From Alteraquisediminimonas sediminicola (lineage in GTDB: Bacteria; Pseudomonadota; Alphaproteobacteria; Sphingomonadales; Sphingomonadaceae), in NCBI RefSeq assembly GCF_019740335.1, contig NZ_JAHXZS010000008.1:1-64000 (forward strand): 64,000 nt of DNA, in the 5' to 3' direction. The notes under the pieces are model-generated. The model had not been told where the DNA came from and did not search any database. It saw nothing but the letters and a program-made list of their open reading frames with translations. Of the stretch, positions 52,821 through 61,665 are shown one piece after another. Position 1 is the first letter of the stretch. The number at the start of each line of letters is the position of its first letter. A program made the position numbers and the translations under genes.

Positions 52821-53492
52821 ATGAACAATGACCTGACCGCCATCACCGAATTACAATCCCCCGGTACAACCGCCGTGGATGCAGGTCTCCAGCAGAGGAA
52901 AAGCGCGGATACGCGTATCGCAATACTTGATGCAACGGTCGAATGCCTAGCCAGTCATGGCTATGCTAATACTACGACCAAGGAAATTGCACGCATTGCC
53001 GGTCTCTCACGCGGGGCAATGCTTCACCATTATGCGACCCGGCAACAATTGATAGAGGCAGTTACGGACCATGCTTTCTATCGTCACATGGAAAAATTCG
53101 TTATCGCAGTCAGCGAACTCACCGAAGAAAAACGCACGCAGGACAATGCAGGCATTCTTATCGACTGGCAATTGTATCTCTCACGCGAATATTGCGCCTA
53201 TCTCGAGCTCATTGTTGCGGCCCGCACTGATGATGAACTGAGAGAAATGTTCGTCCCCAAGGCCCGACGCCATGATCGGGTCTGGCAGGAACAATTGGCA
53301 CGGGTATTTCCAGAATGGGCGGGAGATCGCGCACGACTGGGGCGCTCTAGGCGATTGGTGCAGGCCGTGATGAGCGGCATGGTGCTCAATCGTGCGGTTT
53401 GGGACGACCCAAAAATAGAACGATCGATCCTTTCGCTGCTTTCGAATGTGCTGCTGGACCTGCGCGAAGGCAGGCTGGATTGGCCAGCCTGA
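52821..53492 (+). CDS. TetR-family regulator, second of a pair
   Basis: A 223-residue TetR protein: TRIAILDATVECLASHGYAN followed by TTKEIARIAGLSRGAMLHHY is the helix-turn-helix region, and RQQLIEAVTDHAFYRHMEKF begins the ligand domain. It lies 126 bases after the first regulator and is convergent with the Rieske operon (51 bases between stops). Two regulators of one family side by side suggest separate control of the two flanking catabolic units. Confidence 0.92.
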   Translation: MNNDLTAITELQSPGTTAVDAGLQQRKSADTRIAILDATVECLASHGYANTTTKEIARIAGLSRGAMLHHYATRQQLIEAVTDHAFYRHMEKFVIAVSELTEEKRTQDNAGILIDWQLYLSREYCAYLELIVAARTDDELREMFVPKARRHDRVWQEQLARVFPEWAGDRARLGRSRRLVQAVMSGMVLNRAVWDDPKIERSILSLLSNVLLDLREGRLDWPA

Positions 53493-53543
53493 CTTCACCC
53501 TAGTTCTGAACGCAGCGCTAACGGATCGCCTAAAAGGCCTCCA

Positions 53544-54884
53544 TCAGGGACGGTTGATCCACTTTTCAAGATTGTCGTGGAAATAGCGCACGCGCGCTTC
53601 CTGACCCGCGAGAATTTCCATTTTATAGCCACGCGAATGCAGCGCCTTCTGCTGCGCCCCCCAGATTGCCACATCCTGATCAATCGTCGGCCCCATGGAA
53701 TAATCCCCGGCCTTGCCGATCTGGTGCGGAGCGGGGGTCGCCATGTCCACCCAATCGCGCAAGGTTGGAGAATAATAACGCTCCTGGCCTTTGGGGAACC
53801 AGTTCAGATACCACATGTCAAAATAGCACTTTTCCGGATCCGTCGGATGCGGTCGGGCCCGCAGCCAGATGTTGCCATCGGGTTTCAGGCTCAGCGACAG
53901 GTTCGGGAACAAGGTATAATGCCAGTTGTCGGTCAACATGGAATCGTCGAAGCGCGAATAGTCGTACCCCTTTTCGGCTCCAAGCAAACGCTTCTGGCGC
54001 TGCAAGGCCTCACGCAGCTCGTGCATGCGCCCGCGGAAATCATCGGGATTGAGCCCCCAGAACTGCATATGTTCGCCCAACTGACGGATGATTTCATCCT
54101 CACCACCCTTGACGGTCCGGCTCGGCGCACCACCCGGCATCAGCATCCGTGCATGGCCGCTCGGATACATATCGAACTGAGAATAGCGATAAGCAAACTC
54201 GGCCACATATTTCAGTTGCGGATGTGCATGGAAGACATGGTAGGATTCGTTGAAATTGTCCTGAACCAGCTTCCAGTTAAAATCCCCTTCAATCGTGACC
54301 CAAAGCGTCCGAACCATCTCCTCCATCGGATAGACGTCGAGGTGATCGGCGACCGGCTCGAGAGACTCCCGTAGCGGCTGGCAATTATTGTCCATGTTGA
54401 ACCAGACGAAACCGCCCCAGAACTCTGTCCGGATCGGGACAAGGTGCTTATCACGGCAATTCAGCGACTTATCGAAATTCGGTTCATCCGGAACCGTCTT
54501 GAGGATGCCGTTCACGTCCCATGACCATGCATGATATGGACAGGTGAGCCGCTTGGAGGGGGCAGAACCCACTTCCTCAGTCACAAGCATCATGCCCCGG
54601 TGCTGGCAGACATTATAGAAGCAGCGAATTTCCCCATCGGTGCCCATAATCGCCAGAATCACTTCATGACCGAACTCAAGCGTCACAAAATCGCCTGGAT
54701 TCTTGAATTGGTTGGTCATGGCAGCGATCTGCCAGGTGCGCGTCCAGACCTTGTCCCATTCCTGCTTCCAGAAATCCTTATCCCAATAATGGCTAGGGTC
54801 GAATGGCCGATCGCTCAATACGGGATCTGGTGCCTTGGCAGGATCGATCCCAACACGCGGCTTGGCGTTTTCGGTAGTGATCAT
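53544..54884 (-). CDS. Rieske non-haem iron oxygenase, alpha subunit 1
   Basis: A 446-residue aromatic-ring-hydroxylating oxygenase alpha subunit. The Rieske cluster ligands are C93-x-H95 (NVCQHRGMML) and C115-x2-H118 (TCPYHAWSW). The mononuclear iron region is NWKLVQDNFNESYHVFHAHP. The C-terminal domain has the usual GNIWLRARPHPTDPEKCYFD. It would hydroxylate a ring or C-H bond using electrons from a ferredoxin and reductase, neither of which is in the window. Last gene of a four-gene operon, 29 bases after an SDR. A separate beta subunit is not obvious; the NTF2-like neighbour is a candidate or an unrelated enzyme. Confidence 0.94.
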   Translation of the reverse strand: MITTENAKPRVGIDPAKAPDPVLSDRPFDPSHYWDKDFWKQEWDKVWTRTWQIAAMTNQFKNPGDFVTLEFGHEVILAIMGTDGEIRCFYNVCQHRGMMLVTEEVGSAPSKRLTCPYHAWSWDVNGILKTVPDEPNFDKSLNCRDKHLVPIRTEFWGGFVWFNMDNNCQPLRESLEPVADHLDVYPMEEMVRTLWVTIEGDFNWKLVQDNFNESYHVFHAHPQLKYVAEFAYRYSQFDMYPSGHARMLMPGGAPSRTVKGGEDEIIRQLGEHMQFWGLNPDDFRGRMHELREALQRQKRLLGAEKGYDYSRFDDSMLTDNWHYTLFPNLSLSLKPDGNIWLRARPHPTDPEKCYFDMWYLNWFPKGQERYYSPTLRDWVDMATPAPHQIGKAGDYSMGPTIDQDVAIWGAQQKALHSRGYKMEILAGQEARVRYFHDNLEKWINRP

Positions 54885-54913
54885 CTGGCTTTCCTCTCAA
54901 CGTTCCAAAATGT

Positions 54914-55675
54914 TTAAGCTATGAAATCAGCAGGGGTGGGAAGGCGCCGCAGATGCGCGCCCGCGCTGACACGAATAAGGTCCCCGGTGGCGATGCACTC
55001 ATCACTGGCCACCCAGACCACCGCATTCGCGACATCGGCGACATCAGCCGTATTGCCGAGCGGCGTTTCTCGCCGAAAAGCACCAATGATCGCCGGATTG
55101 TCAAAATAGGCACCCGTCATCGCCGTTCTAGTTAGGCCGGGTGCGACAGAATTTACCCGAATGCCCCGATCGCCATATTCAAGAGCCGCGACCCGGACGA
55201 CCTTGTCAGCCGCCGCCTTGCTGCCAGCATAGGCGGCCAATCGCGCGCCGGTCAGTTCGACTGTCAGCGACGAAATGGTCACGATCGATCCCGGTCCACT
55301 CAGCGCCGCAGCGGCATCGCGAATGAACAGTGCCGTGCCCACAAAGTGCAGCCGGGCTTGATGGAGCAAGCCATCCGCAGTCTCATCAGCCAGCAGTGCG
55401 GCTTGATTTTGACCAACCAGATTCACGGCAATATCAAGTCCACCCAGTTTCTCGCGGGCCGCATTCATGCCCCGGGCAATAGACGGTTCGTCGAGCAGAT
55501 CTATCGTCGTCCATTCCACACCAAGCTGCTCTGCCGCCGCGGCGGTACGACCCGCATCTCGAGCAGCGATAACGACCCGCGCCCCTTCCGCAACCATACG
55601 TGCGGCAACTGCTGCCCCCATGCCTTCAGTCGACGAAACACCTACCAGTATCGCCCGTTTCCCAGCCAGTCTCAT
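54914..55675 (-). CDS. Short-chain dehydrogenase in the Rieske operon
   Basis: A 253-residue SDR with VGVSSTEGMGAAVAARMVAE as a modified coenzyme loop (GVSSTEGMG), AARDAGR after strand two, NLVGQNQAA in place of NNAG, catalytic ISSLTVELTG and YAGSK. It could oxidise a dihydrodiol made by the Rieske enzymes. The ATG overlaps the previous stop (ATGA at 55672-55675). The altered NNAG and coenzyme loop occur in atypical SDRs and may mean a changed substrate. Confidence 0.9.
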   Translation of the reverse strand: MRLAGKRAILVGVSSTEGMGAAVAARMVAEGARVVIAARDAGRTAAAAEQLGVEWTTIDLLDEPSIARGMNAAREKLGGLDIAVNLVGQNQAALLADETADGLLHQARLHFVGTALFIRDAAAALSGPGSIVTISSLTVELTGARLAAYAGSKAAADKVVRVAALEYGDRGIRVNSVAPGLTRTAMTGAYFDNPAIIGAFRRETPLGNTADVADVANAVVWVASDECIATGDLIRVSAGAHLRRLPTPADFIA

Positions 55676-56205
55676 GCTTCTTCCTTGCTTTTGGTAGGCG
55701 CCATGCCTTCAGCATAGACAGGATCATTCTTGTTGCGCTCGCCATATCGGCGCGGCCCTTCAATCCGATCCCAGGCATCAGTTTTTGGATGCGTGGCGTT
55801 CCAATCGAATACGCAGCCGCGATGCGCGATCCGCCATTCTTCATTGCGACGTTCGAACCGATCAAGATAACGTCCCGAAACGACATAGCGAATAGGACTT
55901 CCGTCCGGCCCATTCATATCATGGTTCGCGATGAAATAAGATTCGCCCCAAGCCTCGTTGCCGTCCACATCGATCAAGACGTTACCGATAAAGTGCTGTG
56001 TTCGTTCCATTGTTGCTACAACTGGCAACACCCAATCAACAAACTCTACCGCCGTTCCCTTGAACTGGCCGTGATCGTCCGTTGCATCGGGATGAAATAC
56101 CGATAGCAGAATGTCCCGGTCGCAGCGGTCTATGCCTCTAGCCAGCTTGTAAACAAGGTCCGTACAGGCCTGTTTTGCATGATAGACATTATCACTTTGG
56201 CTCAT
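55672..56205 (-). CDS. SnoaL_4 / NTF2-fold protein
   Basis: A 177-residue NTF2-like protein: LVYKLARGIDRCDRDILLSV, FHPDATDDHGQFKGTAVEFV, YVVSGRYLDRFERRNEEWRI and AHRGCVFDWN are typical of the SnoaL-like group that also includes ring-hydroxylating-oxygenase beta subunits and small hydrolases/isomerases. It lies between a Rieske alpha subunit and an SDR with four-base overlaps on both sides, so it probably acts with them. It may be an accessory enzyme rather than a true beta subunit because it lacks the usual beta-subunit length and ending. Confidence 0.85.
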   Translation of the reverse strand: MSQSDNVYHAKQACTDLVYKLARGIDRCDRDILLSVFHPDATDDHGQFKGTAVEFVDWVLPVVATMERTQHFIGNVLIDVDGNEAWGESYFIANHDMNGPDGSPIRYVVSGRYLDRFERRNEEWRIAHRGCVFDWNATHPKTDAWDRIEGPRRYGERNKNDPVYAEGMAPTKSKEEA

Positions 56206-57590
56206 TGGTCATCTCCCCCGGCCAGATATTTGTCGAGCGTCTCATGAAAATGCCGGATACGGCTTTCCTGATACTGCCCAAGCTCGAGCTTCCTGTTTTT
56301 GGAACGCTCCATGCCCTTCTGCACTTCGGGGAGGTTGCGCATATCCTGTTCGAGAATATAGCCAAGCTGCCCGAGTTCGGACTCGAAACTCTCGTCCGGC
56401 GCGATCATCACCATCTCGGGTACAGGTGCTGTTTCACCCTCCTTCAAGCGGCCAAGCAGACGCACTTCCATCAAGGTATGTTTTTCATCCGGCCAAGGCC
56501 GCCAGCGATACACTACCGTTGGCTGGAAGCCCCCCCAAGGCGAGAAGTTAGGGAATACGTTATAAGTGAAGGCATCCTGAACTTCGGCGTCCGTTGCCTC
56601 GCTAAGGTCCATACCGAAGACTTTGCCGAACCGCTCCCGGTTGAAGTCCCCCATCGTCTGACGCGCATTCTTGCCCTCAGGCACTTCAATCGTCGTGCCC
56701 GGCTCAACCACGCGGCCATTGTAGCGTACGAAATTATCGATGATTTTCTGCGCCTCACCCTCATCGCCAAGGTTCGGTGACAATATACCGAAGGGCGTGA
56801 TGGCAACATTCACATTATCGCCATACAGGGCGTATTTGGTCAGCGTATCGCCCGTAAATGGCATGATCTGCGGGTGCGTGGTGGAAACATGGTACGCTTC
56901 CATGAATGCTTCGGCACAGGCCTTCCAATTGGCGGGAATAACCTTGGCTGTCCATTTCATCGTGTAGGCGCGATCATGGCGCCAGCGCGCAAAATGCTCA
57001 GGCAGTGGCGCGAGATATTCTTCAAGCGACGGTCCGCCAGCTTCTTCGCGCAGGAAGATATACCCGCCCCATTCGCCCACTTCGGCTTCTGGCAGAGACA
57101 GCTTGTCTTCTTCTAGGTGATTGAAATCCCACTTGCAGGGAATCCGGCTCAATTCACCTGAAATATCCCAAGAAAATCCGTGATAGGGACAGATGAATGA
57201 GCTGGCACTACCGCTCTGTGACCGCAAGCGCCGCCCGCGATGCAGGCATACGTTATGGAACGCACGCACAGAGCCATCCTCCTGACGCACGACCAGAAAC
57301 GAACGGCCAGCATTTTCATAAAGCACATAGCTGCCCGGTTCCGGCAGCTCTTCTACGCGCGCCACGAACTGCCAAACTTTCGGCCACATCTTGCTGCATT
57401 CGGCCTGAAAGAATTCCGGGCTAACATAACGCGCAACGTCGAGTGGTTCGGTGGTCATGGGGTGCTGGCTGTCCACCAAAAGATAATCCGGCACGCGGCG
57501 ACTATCAGCCGCTGCCAGATCGTTCCAGTCTGGCCCAGGGCGCCGCGCATCACGTGCGGCACGATCACGAGCAAATGAGCTGTCGTTCAT
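56202..57590 (-). CDS. Rieske non-haem iron oxygenase, alpha subunit 2
   Basis: A 462-residue alpha subunit, first gene of the operon. Rieske ligands C115-x-H117 (NVCLHRGRRL) and C134-x2-H137 (ICPYHGFSWD); iron site NWKACAEAFMEAYHVSTTHP. It is clearly different from alpha subunit 1, so the operon encodes two oxygenases for successive or alternative steps. Its stop overlaps the NTF2-like gene start. The upstream region 57591-57756 probably contains the promoter. Confidence 0.94.
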   Translation of the reverse strand: MNDSSFARDRAARDARRPGPDWNDLAAADSRRVPDYLLVDSQHPMTTEPLDVARYVSPEFFQAECSKMWPKVWQFVARVEELPEPGSYVLYENAGRSFLVVRQEDGSVRAFHNVCLHRGRRLRSQSGSASSFICPYHGFSWDISGELSRIPCKWDFNHLEEDKLSLPEAEVGEWGGYIFLREEAGGPSLEEYLAPLPEHFARWRHDRAYTMKWTAKVIPANWKACAEAFMEAYHVSTTHPQIMPFTGDTLTKYALYGDNVNVAITPFGILSPNLGDEGEAQKIIDNFVRYNGRVVEPGTTIEVPEGKNARQTMGDFNRERFGKVFGMDLSEATDAEVQDAFTYNVFPNFSPWGGFQPTVVYRWRPWPDEKHTLMEVRLLGRLKEGETAPVPEMVMIAPDESFESELGQLGYILEQDMRNLPEVQKGMERSKNRKLELGQYQESRIRHFHETLDKYLAGGDDQ

Positions 57591-57644
57591 AATGTCCTCT
57601 CCCGCAGACCTTCGGTCTTTCTATTCCGTACATAACCGATTCGA

Positions 57645-57670
57645 ATAAAAAAAACAATCTTGCTTGTTTT
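57645..57670 (-). terminator. Weak terminator-like hairpin
   Basis: On the minus strand AAAACAA-GCAAGA-TTGTTTT is followed by more T residues, about 90 bases after the metallo-beta-lactamase-fold gene. The stem is nearly all A-T, so it would be weak; it may instead be a regulator site for the Rieske operon promoter. Confidence 0.3.
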
Positions 57671-57756
57671 GTTTGGGTCGTATTCCCGAACCGATATGAT
57701 AGTTCAGGTCGCCCCCTTATTCTTGGGGCATCCAACTGTGCCTCTCCGGCTCTTGT

Positions 57757-58719
57757 TTAGCGTTTCGCGTAATAATCAGCGCGTGCCAAAGCGCATTCAT
57801 GAAACATGTCGAATGCCCGGCGAGTGCGTGACACAGACGTCACGAATGGATTGATTTGCGTCGCCCCGCTGGCGAGCCTCGCTAATTTGACTTCAGTGTC
57901 ATCGGCACTGGCATGGTTGGACAAAAACACATCCACGCCGCGTCTTTGGACCTGACCCTTCATGAGCGCCGCCGAGCGCGCATACGCCATATAGTCTTGG
58001 CGGATGTCAGTCCCTCCCCACAACACGGCCAATCTGGATCGGGCCCCCTCCCTTACCGGGAAAATGAGCGACAATGTCCCCTCTGTATGACCTGGCGTCA
58101 TGTAAATATCGACTTTCGTGTCACCGAGAGTCAGCGATTCATTCTGTTGGATTGAACGATCCCGCTCCAGCCGGTCGGAAGCAGGCAAATCCTTCTGCAA
58201 ATCAGCAAGGGCCTTCCAATCAGCATCGCCCATGACCACCTGCGGATGATATTTGCTCGCGATATACGCGGCTCCACCAGTATGATCCTTATGATAATGT
58301 GTCACGATCATCACCTTGATCTGACCCGGATCCAGACCGAGACTACGTAACCCGCTTTCGATATAGTCCTGAGCTTCTGCAGGACTATCGAGCGCATCAA
58401 TAAGGATCAGCCCAGCCTTGGTCTCGATTACCCAAGCCGAAGCTTTCGCATGACCAACGAAATAAAGGTTATCAAAGGCTTTTCCGGCCGGAATCCGATG
58501 TGGCGGCGGTGGCACATCCACTCCGGAAATGGCTCGGGGGCGAGGCGGCGAACAAAGATAACGCGATAAAACGGGAAAATCTTGTGCGCCAGCCTGCAAC
58601 CCTCGCGAAACATGGGGCGAGTTATACTGTCCTGCAACATTCTGAGCCGGTGCAGCAACGCAGGGCGCGTAGATCGCCAACATTGCCGAAAGGGCGAACT
58701 TCAACGTGCACCTTGTCAT
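57757..58719 (-). CDS. Exported metallo-beta-lactamase-fold hydrolase
   Basis: A 320-residue MBL-fold protein with a signal peptide (TLKFALSAMLAIYAPCVAAP). VTHYHKDHTGGAAYI is the zinc motif HxHxDH; YMTPGHTEGTLSLIF supplies another metal His. The layout resembles subclass B3 beta-lactamase-like hydrolases, but members also act as lactonases or esterases. In a catabolic operon an ester or lactone is more likely than an antibiotic. ATG 58719 has GGAG upstream; the longer start at 58746 lacks it and would break the signal peptide. Confidence 0.88.
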   Translation of the reverse strand: MTRCTLKFALSAMLAIYAPCVAAPAQNVAGQYNSPHVSRGLQAGAQDFPVLSRYLCSPPRPRAISGVDVPPPPHRIPAGKAFDNLYFVGHAKASAWVIETKAGLILIDALDSPAEAQDYIESGLRSLGLDPGQIKVMIVTHYHKDHTGGAAYIASKYHPQVVMGDADWKALADLQKDLPASDRLERDRSIQQNESLTLGDTKVDIYMTPGHTEGTLSLIFPVREGARSRLAVLWGGTDIRQDYMAYARSAALMKGQVQRRGVDVFLSNHASADDTEVKLARLASGATQINPFVTSVSRTRRAFDMFHECALARADYYAKR

Positions 58720-58761
58720 AACCACTCCAATCCTCACGACCAACATGACGCGCTGGCAAGA

Positions 58762-60498
58762 TCAATCCAGCAAACCAGCGACATGGCGCCCTGCGACATA
58801 GCCGAACGTCAGGCCCGGCCCGAGCGTTGCCCCCGCGCCCGGATAAGCCCCACCAAAGACATTGTATTGATCGTTGCCAACGGCATAGAGGCCTTCAATC
58901 GCCGTCCCGTCCGCACGCACGGCCTGCGCATATTTGTTGGTACGGATACCGGCAAAAGTCCCAATCTCGCCCGCGAATATTTTCATCGCATAGAACGGCC
59001 CCTTTTCCAGAGGAGCAAGGCAATGGTTAGGCCCGGTGTGTTCATCATCACCCTGATAGGCATCATAGGCATTGGTGCCGCGCTGGAACTCTGTGTCGAC
59101 ACCCTTGCGCGCATCAGCATTGAATTTCTCAACTGTCTGAGCAAGAATCTCGGGATCAAGACCAAGCTTAGCAGCCAGAGCCGCCATCGTCGGCGCTTCG
59201 ATCAAATAGCCCGATTTGATATATGATGCGCGCGGGAATGGGCGCGGACGCACCCGGCCGATGCCCCATTTGTTGACGGCACGACTGTCACCGATCAACC
59301 AGGCATAGGCCAGCGGATCCTTTTTGCAGGCCTCGATAATCATAGGGACAAAGGCCGAATAAGCAGCCGATTCATTGCCAAATCGACGGCCACGCGGATC
59401 GACCGCAATGAATCCAGGCTTGAGCCGATCAACCAGATGCGGCCAGACACTTTCCTGCCCCTCGACTCCGGGTACAACCGAAGTCGGCATCCACGCGCCG
59501 GCATTCGAAATTTCAGCACTGAAAACACCGCCGACATCTTCAGCCATGCGCGCACCATCGCCTGTATTGCCGGGATTGGCGACAGAACGGCACTGGCCAT
59601 CATGGGCATTGGCGGGATAAGCCTCTTCGCGCCGCTTGTTGTCATGCGGAAAGCCACCACTACCCAGAATCACACCCTTACGCGCACGCACCAGACGCTC
59701 GCCTTCAGGTGTTTGTATCCGTGCACCGACAACGCGCCCTCCTTCGCTCAACAGACCGCGCGCCGGAGACGACAACATGATAGGCACGTTGCGTTCGAAC
59801 AGTGACTGGGCCAGTCGCGTGATCAACGCCCGACCACGCACGACCCGGCGCGGCGCACCATGCAGGGCAGTATCAAAAAGGTGCCGGGCCATTTTGATGG
59901 CTACTGCCGCCATAGCCTTTGGCGAGCGTCCCGCCATGAAGAACTGCTTCATTTCCACGGACGAACCAATGGCAAAGCCGAAAAACAGCAATTGCGGCAG
60001 TTCACGTTTCAGCAACAGGTGCTTTTTCCCAAGCTTTGACGAGTCGTAATCCACCGAAGTCAGCGAACGAACCCGGCGCGCTTGAGGATGATCCATATTA
60101 TAATCCGGATATTCCCAAGCCGCGAAACGAACATGGGAATTATCTTCCAGAAACTCGACCATCTCAGGGCCATAACGCAGAAACGCATCAATCCGATCGG
60201 CTTCACCGAAATTGCCAGCCTCTTCCTGAATATAGCGCCGAGCCGTCTCAAGATCATCGGCTTCGCCCAACTGCTGCTGCAAGGCGGCAGAGTGACGATT
60301 GCCCGGAATCCAGAGCATCCCCCCCGATGTCGCCGTCGTGCCGCCGAAAACAGGCTCTTTCTCGACCACCAACACATCTAGTCCCGCATGGCTGGCAGTG
60401 AGGGCGGCCGTCAGAGCGGCGCCGCCCGATCCCACCACCAACACATCGCATTCAATCGGTGCCACTGCGCCTTGTAGTGCCTGTTTCGTCATCGTCAT
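58762..60498 (-). CDS. FAD-dependent dehydrogenase, 3-ketosteroid-delta1-dehydrogenase-like
   Basis: A 578-residue flavoprotein of the FAD_binding_2 group. The FAD motif VVGSGGAALTAALTASHAGL is near 20, FGGTTATSGGMLWIPGN follows, and the C-terminal PGAGATLGPGLTFGYVAGRH closes the flavin site. The group includes 3-ketosteroid delta1-dehydrogenases and fumarate reductase-like enzymes; the FGGTTA-SGG-WIPGN pattern favours the former. It would introduce a C=C bond next to a ring ketone. ATG 60498 has GAGGA six bases upstream; 60510 and 60492 are also possible. It is 42 bases before the MBL gene. Confidence 0.88.
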   Translation of the reverse strand: MTMTKQALQGAVAPIECDVLVVGSGGAALTAALTASHAGLDVLVVEKEPVFGGTTATSGGMLWIPGNRHSAALQQQLGEADDLETARRYIQEEAGNFGEADRIDAFLRYGPEMVEFLEDNSHVRFAAWEYPDYNMDHPQARRVRSLTSVDYDSSKLGKKHLLLKRELPQLLFFGFAIGSSVEMKQFFMAGRSPKAMAAVAIKMARHLFDTALHGAPRRVVRGRALITRLAQSLFERNVPIMLSSPARGLLSEGGRVVGARIQTPEGERLVRARKGVILGSGGFPHDNKRREEAYPANAHDGQCRSVANPGNTGDGARMAEDVGGVFSAEISNAGAWMPTSVVPGVEGQESVWPHLVDRLKPGFIAVDPRGRRFGNESAAYSAFVPMIIEACKKDPLAYAWLIGDSRAVNKWGIGRVRPRPFPRASYIKSGYLIEAPTMAALAAKLGLDPEILAQTVEKFNADARKGVDTEFQRGTNAYDAYQGDDEHTGPNHCLAPLEKGPFYAMKIFAGEIGTFAGIRTNKYAQAVRADGTAIEGLYAVGNDQYNVFGGAYPGAGATLGPGLTFGYVAGRHVAGLLD

Positions 60499-60522
60499 CC
60501 TAATCCTCATTAATTATATAGC

Positions 60523-61665
60523 TCAAATTGCAGGAAATCCGCCCTGCATCCGAATTTCGGCAATCGATCTCGTGCCTGACAGAGCCATCGCGATCCGCAA
60601 ATCAGCCTGTAGGTTGTCGACCATTTTCTCCACGCCCACCCTGCCTGCGGCCGCCAAGGCGAACAGCCAGGGACGTCCCACCATGACGGCATCAGCACCA
60701 CGCGCCAGCGCCCGGTAAACGTCCAGTCCAGTGCGAATGCCACTGTCTACCAGAACCACGCCACGGCCCGTCACCGCACGGGAGATACGTTCAAGAACCG
60801 ATGCCGTACTGGGCACCCCGTCGAGTTGGCGTCCTCCATGGTTGGAGATGACGATGCCGTCGGCCCCCGCTGACAGCGCGGCAAGAGCATCAGATTCGCG
60901 CAACACCCCCTTAACGAGAAGATTTCCACACCAGAGCGAGCGAACCCACTCGATCGTCGCAGGGCTTAGGTTGGTTTCAAGCGAACTGCTCGTGTACGCC
61001 ATGCACGCAGCCAGCGACTTGCCGCCACCCAGCCCATGACTGATGTTGCCAAGCGTGTGTGGCTTACCGCCCAGACCCACCGACAAGGCCCAGCCCGGCC
61101 GCATGGCAATCTGTCTCGCGCGCCATATCGCTCCACCTATCCCGCGCTGATTCAGCCCGGAACGGGCATCGCGCCAGCGGGTGCCCAGAACTGGCAGGTC
61201 AACCGTCAACAGCAGCGTCCGGCAACCTTGCGCCTGCGCCCGATCTATCATGTCTGCCATGAACGCACGATCACGCATCATATACAGTTGGAACCACGGC
61301 GGCGCGATGTCTGCCACTTCGGCCATGTCACAGACCGATGTAGTTGATAGGCTGAAAGGCACTCCTTTGGCTTGCGCGGCAGCGGCGGCGGCCACTTCAC
61401 CTCGCCGCCAAGCCATGCCTGCGAGCCCGATCGGGCTGAATGCAAGCGGCAAGGCGCATGCCTCGCCCAGCAAGCTGGTTGCAGTCGATACGCCACCAAC
61501 ATCGCACAACACCCTCTGCTCCATCGGCAAGAGCGAAAAATCGCGGACATTGGCCTCTGCCGTGCGGCCATCAAAGGCCGCGCCATCATAATATTCAAAC
61601 AGGAAGTGCGGCAGACGCCGTCGTGCTACATCGCGGAAATCCACATAGCTGGGCAATGCGGTCAT
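60523..61665 (-). CDS. FMN-dependent alpha-hydroxy-acid dehydrogenase
   Basis: A 380-residue enzyme of the lactate/mandelate dehydrogenase family. FEYYDGAAFDGRT, LPLAFSPIGLAGMAWRRGEV, FQLYMMRDRAFMADMI and VISNHGGRQLDGVPST with the catalytic His and Arg, then VLVDSGIRTGLDVYRALARG and ADAVMVGRPWLF for FMN phosphate binding. It oxidises a 2-hydroxy acid to a 2-oxo acid. It lacks a clear membrane anchor. Its ATG overlaps the SDR stop upstream (ATGA), and the FAD enzyme follows 24 bases later. Confidence 0.93.
   Translation of the reverse strand: MTALPSYVDFRDVARRRLPHFLFEYYDGAAFDGRTAEANVRDFSLLPMEQRVLCDVGGVSTATSLLGEACALPLAFSPIGLAGMAWRRGEVAAAAAAQAKGVPFSLSTTSVCDMAEVADIAPPWFQLYMMRDRAFMADMIDRAQAQGCRTLLLTVDLPVLGTRWRDARSGLNQRGIGGAIWRARQIAMRPGWALSVGLGGKPHTLGNISHGLGGGKSLAACMAYTSSSLETNLSPATIEWVRSLWCGNLLVKGVLRESDALAALSAGADGIVISNHGGRQLDGVPSTASVLERISRAVTGRGVVLVDSGIRTGLDVYRALARGADAVMVGRPWLFALAAAGRVGVEKMVDNLQADLRIAMALSGTRSIAEIRMQGGFPAI

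Noticed and set aside
53577-54374. 265-codon plus-strand frame
   Set aside because: It is the antisense of the Rieske alpha subunit gene, which has clear cluster and iron motifs.
57757-58719. Antibiotic-resistance beta-lactamase
   Set aside because: The MBL fold and signal peptide fit, but the operon is catabolic and the fold alone does not show beta-lactamase activity.
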